Shown: in pieces, positions 5,723 through 6,827 of the stretch
Position numbering within the stretch: position 1 is the stretch's first letter
Layout of the letters: each line of letters starts with the position of its first letter
From: an uncultured Simplicispira sp.
Lineage (GTDB): Bacteria; Pseudomonadota; Gammaproteobacteria; Burkholderiales; Burkholderiaceae_C
Assembly: GCA_903882725.1 (NCBI GenBank)
Contig: CAIRYF010000330.1
Location: forward strand, 1 to 6,827
Length of the DNA: 6,827 nucleotides
Direction: 5' to 3'
Made by a program: the position numbers and the translations under genes
Notes under the pieces: model-generated
Database searches by the model: none
What the model was told of the DNA's origin: nothing
What the model saw: the letters and a program-made list of their open reading frames with translations, nothing else

Positions 5723-6518
5723 CCCCCGCCACACCCCCACCCACCACACCACCCACACTACCGTGCGCCTGGCCAAACGCTTGGCCGAGCAACTGCAATG
5801 CTCGCGCAGCACCGCCGAGCAATACATCGAAGGCGGCTGGGTCACGGTCGATGGCAAAACCATCGAAATCCCCGGCGCGCGTGTCGCTCCGCAGCAAAGC
5901 GTGGTGGTCGAAAAAGAGGCCAGCTTGTTTGATTTGGTGCCCGTCACCCTGCTGCTGCACAAGCCGCCTGGCTTTGAGGCCGGTTTGGGCATGGAAGCGG
6001 GCCACGCCGCGCACAGCAGCCGCAGCCAAGGCGAACGCCCGGCGCTGTCGCTGCTGACGATGCAATCGCACATGGCAGGCGACGCCGCCGACACCCGTGT
6101 GCTGCTGCGCCATTTCAAAGGGTTGGAGTGCTTTACGCCGTTGCCAACGCCCGCCAGCGGCTTGGTGGTGTTTACGCAGGACAAGCGCATCGCGCGCAAG
6201 CTACAAGAAGACATCGAGTCGCTGGAGCAAGAATGCATCGTCGAAGTTGCCGGGCACATCATCGACCACGGCCTTAAGCGCCTGTGCCACGGTTTGACAT
6301 TCAACGGCCGCCCGCTGCCGCCCATCAAGGTGAGCTGGCAAAGCGAAACCAAACTGCGCTTTGCCCTGCAAGGCATCCGCCCCGGCCAAATTCCCGCCAT
6401 GTGCGAGGCGGTGGGTTTGCGCGTCATGGCAATCAAGCGCATCCGCATTGGCCGCGTGCCCCTGGCCAAGGTGCCCGAGGGGCAGTGGCGCTATTTGCAG
6501 GCGTGGGAGAAGTTTTAA
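5715..6518 (+). CDS. S4-domain RsuA/RluF-type pseudouridine synthase homologue with degenerate active site
   Basis: The 267-residue product has an N-terminal S4 RNA-binding domain (about 17-66: VRLAKRLAEQ, CSRSTAEQYIEGGWVTVDGK), then the RsuA/RluB/RluF catalytic fold from LLHKPPG (80-86). Active members use an Asp in GRLDxxxxGL, a Tyr in KxY and an Arg in QIRRM to make pseudouridine in rRNA. Here these read PLPTPASGL (142-150), QECIVEV (172-178) and QIPAM (225-229): Asp is P144, Tyr is C174, Arg is lost. The fold is intact and there is no frameshift, so this is a conserved-looking pseudoenzyme or RNA-binding protein, not a decayed gene. The first 16 residues are His/Thr/Pro-rich. ATG 5715 has GGAG 7 nt upstream and overlaps the preceding stop (5720-5722), implying translational coupling to the Nudix-MBL gene. 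Automatic pipelines would probably label it a 23S rRNA pseudouridine synthase. Confidence 0.88.
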   Translation: MTNPRHTPTHHTTHTTVRLAKRLAEQLQCSRSTAEQYIEGGWVTVDGKTIEIPGARVAPQQSVVVEKEASLFDLVPVTLLLHKPPGFEAGLGMEAGHAAHSSRSQGERPALSLLTMQSHMAGDAADTRVLLRHFKGLECFTPLPTPASGLVVFTQDKRIARKLQEDIESLEQECIVEVAGHIIDHGLKRLCHGLTFNGRPLPPIKVSWQSETKLRFALQGIRPGQIPAMCEAVGLRVMAIKRIRIGRVPLAKVPEGQWRYLQAWEKF

Positions 6519-6537
6519 GCGTTTTGCGGCCATCAAA

Positions 6538-6595
6538 GCTATTTAAACAATAGCTGCAACCGCAAACCCTATAAGGGCTAGAGCCGTTTTTGACC
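6538..6595 (+). repeat. Dispersed palindromic element, copy B, intergenic between the S4 gene and rnpB
   Basis: It starts GCTATTTAAACAATAGC (6538-6554), a perfect 6-bp inverted repeat around a 5-nt loop. Relative to copy A the stem changes C:G to T:A in step (GCTACT/AGTAGC to GCTATT/AATAGC). It shares TAAGGGCTAG (6572-6581) and the TTTTTG tail (6587-6592). A small hairpin CCCT-ATA-AGGG (6567-6577) followed by T5 (6587-6591) could help end rightward transcription of the S4 gene. It fills nearly all of the 83-bp convergent gap and ends directly against the A-run at the rnpB 3' end. Confidence 0.75.
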
Positions 6596-6601
6596 AAAAA
6601 A
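6596..6601 (-). terminator. T-tract at the 3' end of rnpB
   Basis: Six A residues on the plus strand give a T6 run on the minus strand directly after the predicted RNase P RNA 3' end (CTTCACAC). It may act as the end of an intrinsic terminator, with the GC-rich 3' strand of helix P1 or copy B of the repeat providing structure. No separate strong hairpin sits immediately before it, so this is tentative. Confidence 0.35.
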
Positions 6602-6827
6602 GTGTGAAGCGCGCCGATAAGCCGGATTCTGTGCATTCGGTTGCCCGAATGTGACCGCCATTACTCTGGGCCGGGTGTCGCCACCACGGCTCGATGCTAC
6701 CTACCCGCCAACTCTGCGGAACCACATTAACGTTGGCCTACTTGGTATTGCTGCGCGTAGAGATTGCCCGTTTCACCCGATGGGCATAGCCCATCGACTC
6801 GTCTCTGTTGCTCTGATCCTCACCTTA
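6602..6827 (-). ncRNA. rnpB: RNase P RNA (bacterial type A), 3' part only
   Basis: RNase P RNA is the catalytic RNA that removes 5' leaders from tRNA precursors. Reading the minus strand from the right edge, the segment matches the 3' half of E. coli M1 RNA in order. These landmarks are present: GGTGAAACGGGCAATC (L15 region, GGTGAAA at complement 6771-6777), GCAATACCAAGTAGG (E. coli GCAAGGCCAAATAGG), GGGTAGGTAGCATCGAGCC (E. coli GGGTAGGCTGCTTGAGCC), and the signature AGAATCCGGCTTATCGG, whose core lies at complement 6614-6625. A perfect 8-bp hairpin CGATGGGC-TAT-GCCCATCG lies upstream of L15, probably arm P13 or P14. About 226 nt are present; the 5' half lies beyond the window. The mature 3' end is estimated at 6602-6604 from the CTTCAC sequence that should pair with the 5' end in P1. 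It is convergent with the S4 gene. Confidence 0.95.

Noticed and set aside
5603..6469. 288-codon open frame on the minus strand
   Set aside because: It is antisense to the Nudix-MBL end and the S4 gene, with Ser/Arg/Trp-rich composition and no recognisable motif.

Overview
The window looks like a chromosomal housekeeping region of a betaproteobacterium, most likely a member of the Comamonadaceae (Burkholderiales; Acidovorax/Rhodoferax/Limnohabitans-like). Reasons: high GC; the grouping dapF, DUF484, COG0523 GTPase, dksA; a beta-type RNase P RNA; and a short dispersed palindromic repeat that I recall from intergenic regions of this family. Genus-level placement is inference. I see no phage, plasmid, IS, tRNA or CRISPR feature.

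Minus-strand block (right to left, about 3993 to 1): dapF (diaminopimelate epimerase) overlaps a DUF484/YigA-type gene by an ATGA junction. After 94 bp comes a COG0523 (CobW/ZNG1-like) metal-chaperone GTPase with a histidine-rich linker. After a 181-bp gap with its own candidate promoter comes dksA, encoding a DksA with only one of the four zinc-finger cysteines and a ~110-residue Lys/Ala/Pro-rich N-terminal tail. Then follows the 5' part of a small conserved hypothetical gene that runs off the left edge. xerC, which follows yigA in E. coli, is absent from this position.

Plus-strand block (4037 to 6518): a two-domain protein (NUDT19-like Nudix fused to a LACTB2-like metallo-beta-lactamase with C-terminal winged helix) overlaps by 8 bp an RsuA/RluF-type S4 pseudouridine-synthase homologue whose catalytic Asp, Tyr and Arg positions are all replaced. 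Convergent with it, the 3' part of rnpB (RNase P RNA) enters from the right edge on the minus strand.

Two things stand out. First, dapF and the Nudix-MBL gene are divergent and only 43 bp apart. The gap is a near-mirror-symmetric promoter: one inverted repeat supplies the -10 of each gene and the -35 of the other, and both predicted transcripts begin at or within a base of the start codon (leaderless). Second, three collinear copies of one ~58-bp imperfect palindrome occur in 3.1 kb. One is intergenic next to rnpB, one is in frame inside dapF, and one is in frame inside the MBL domain. The two best hairpins differ by a paired (compensatory) change. All functional statements are from reading the sequence; no database search was run.
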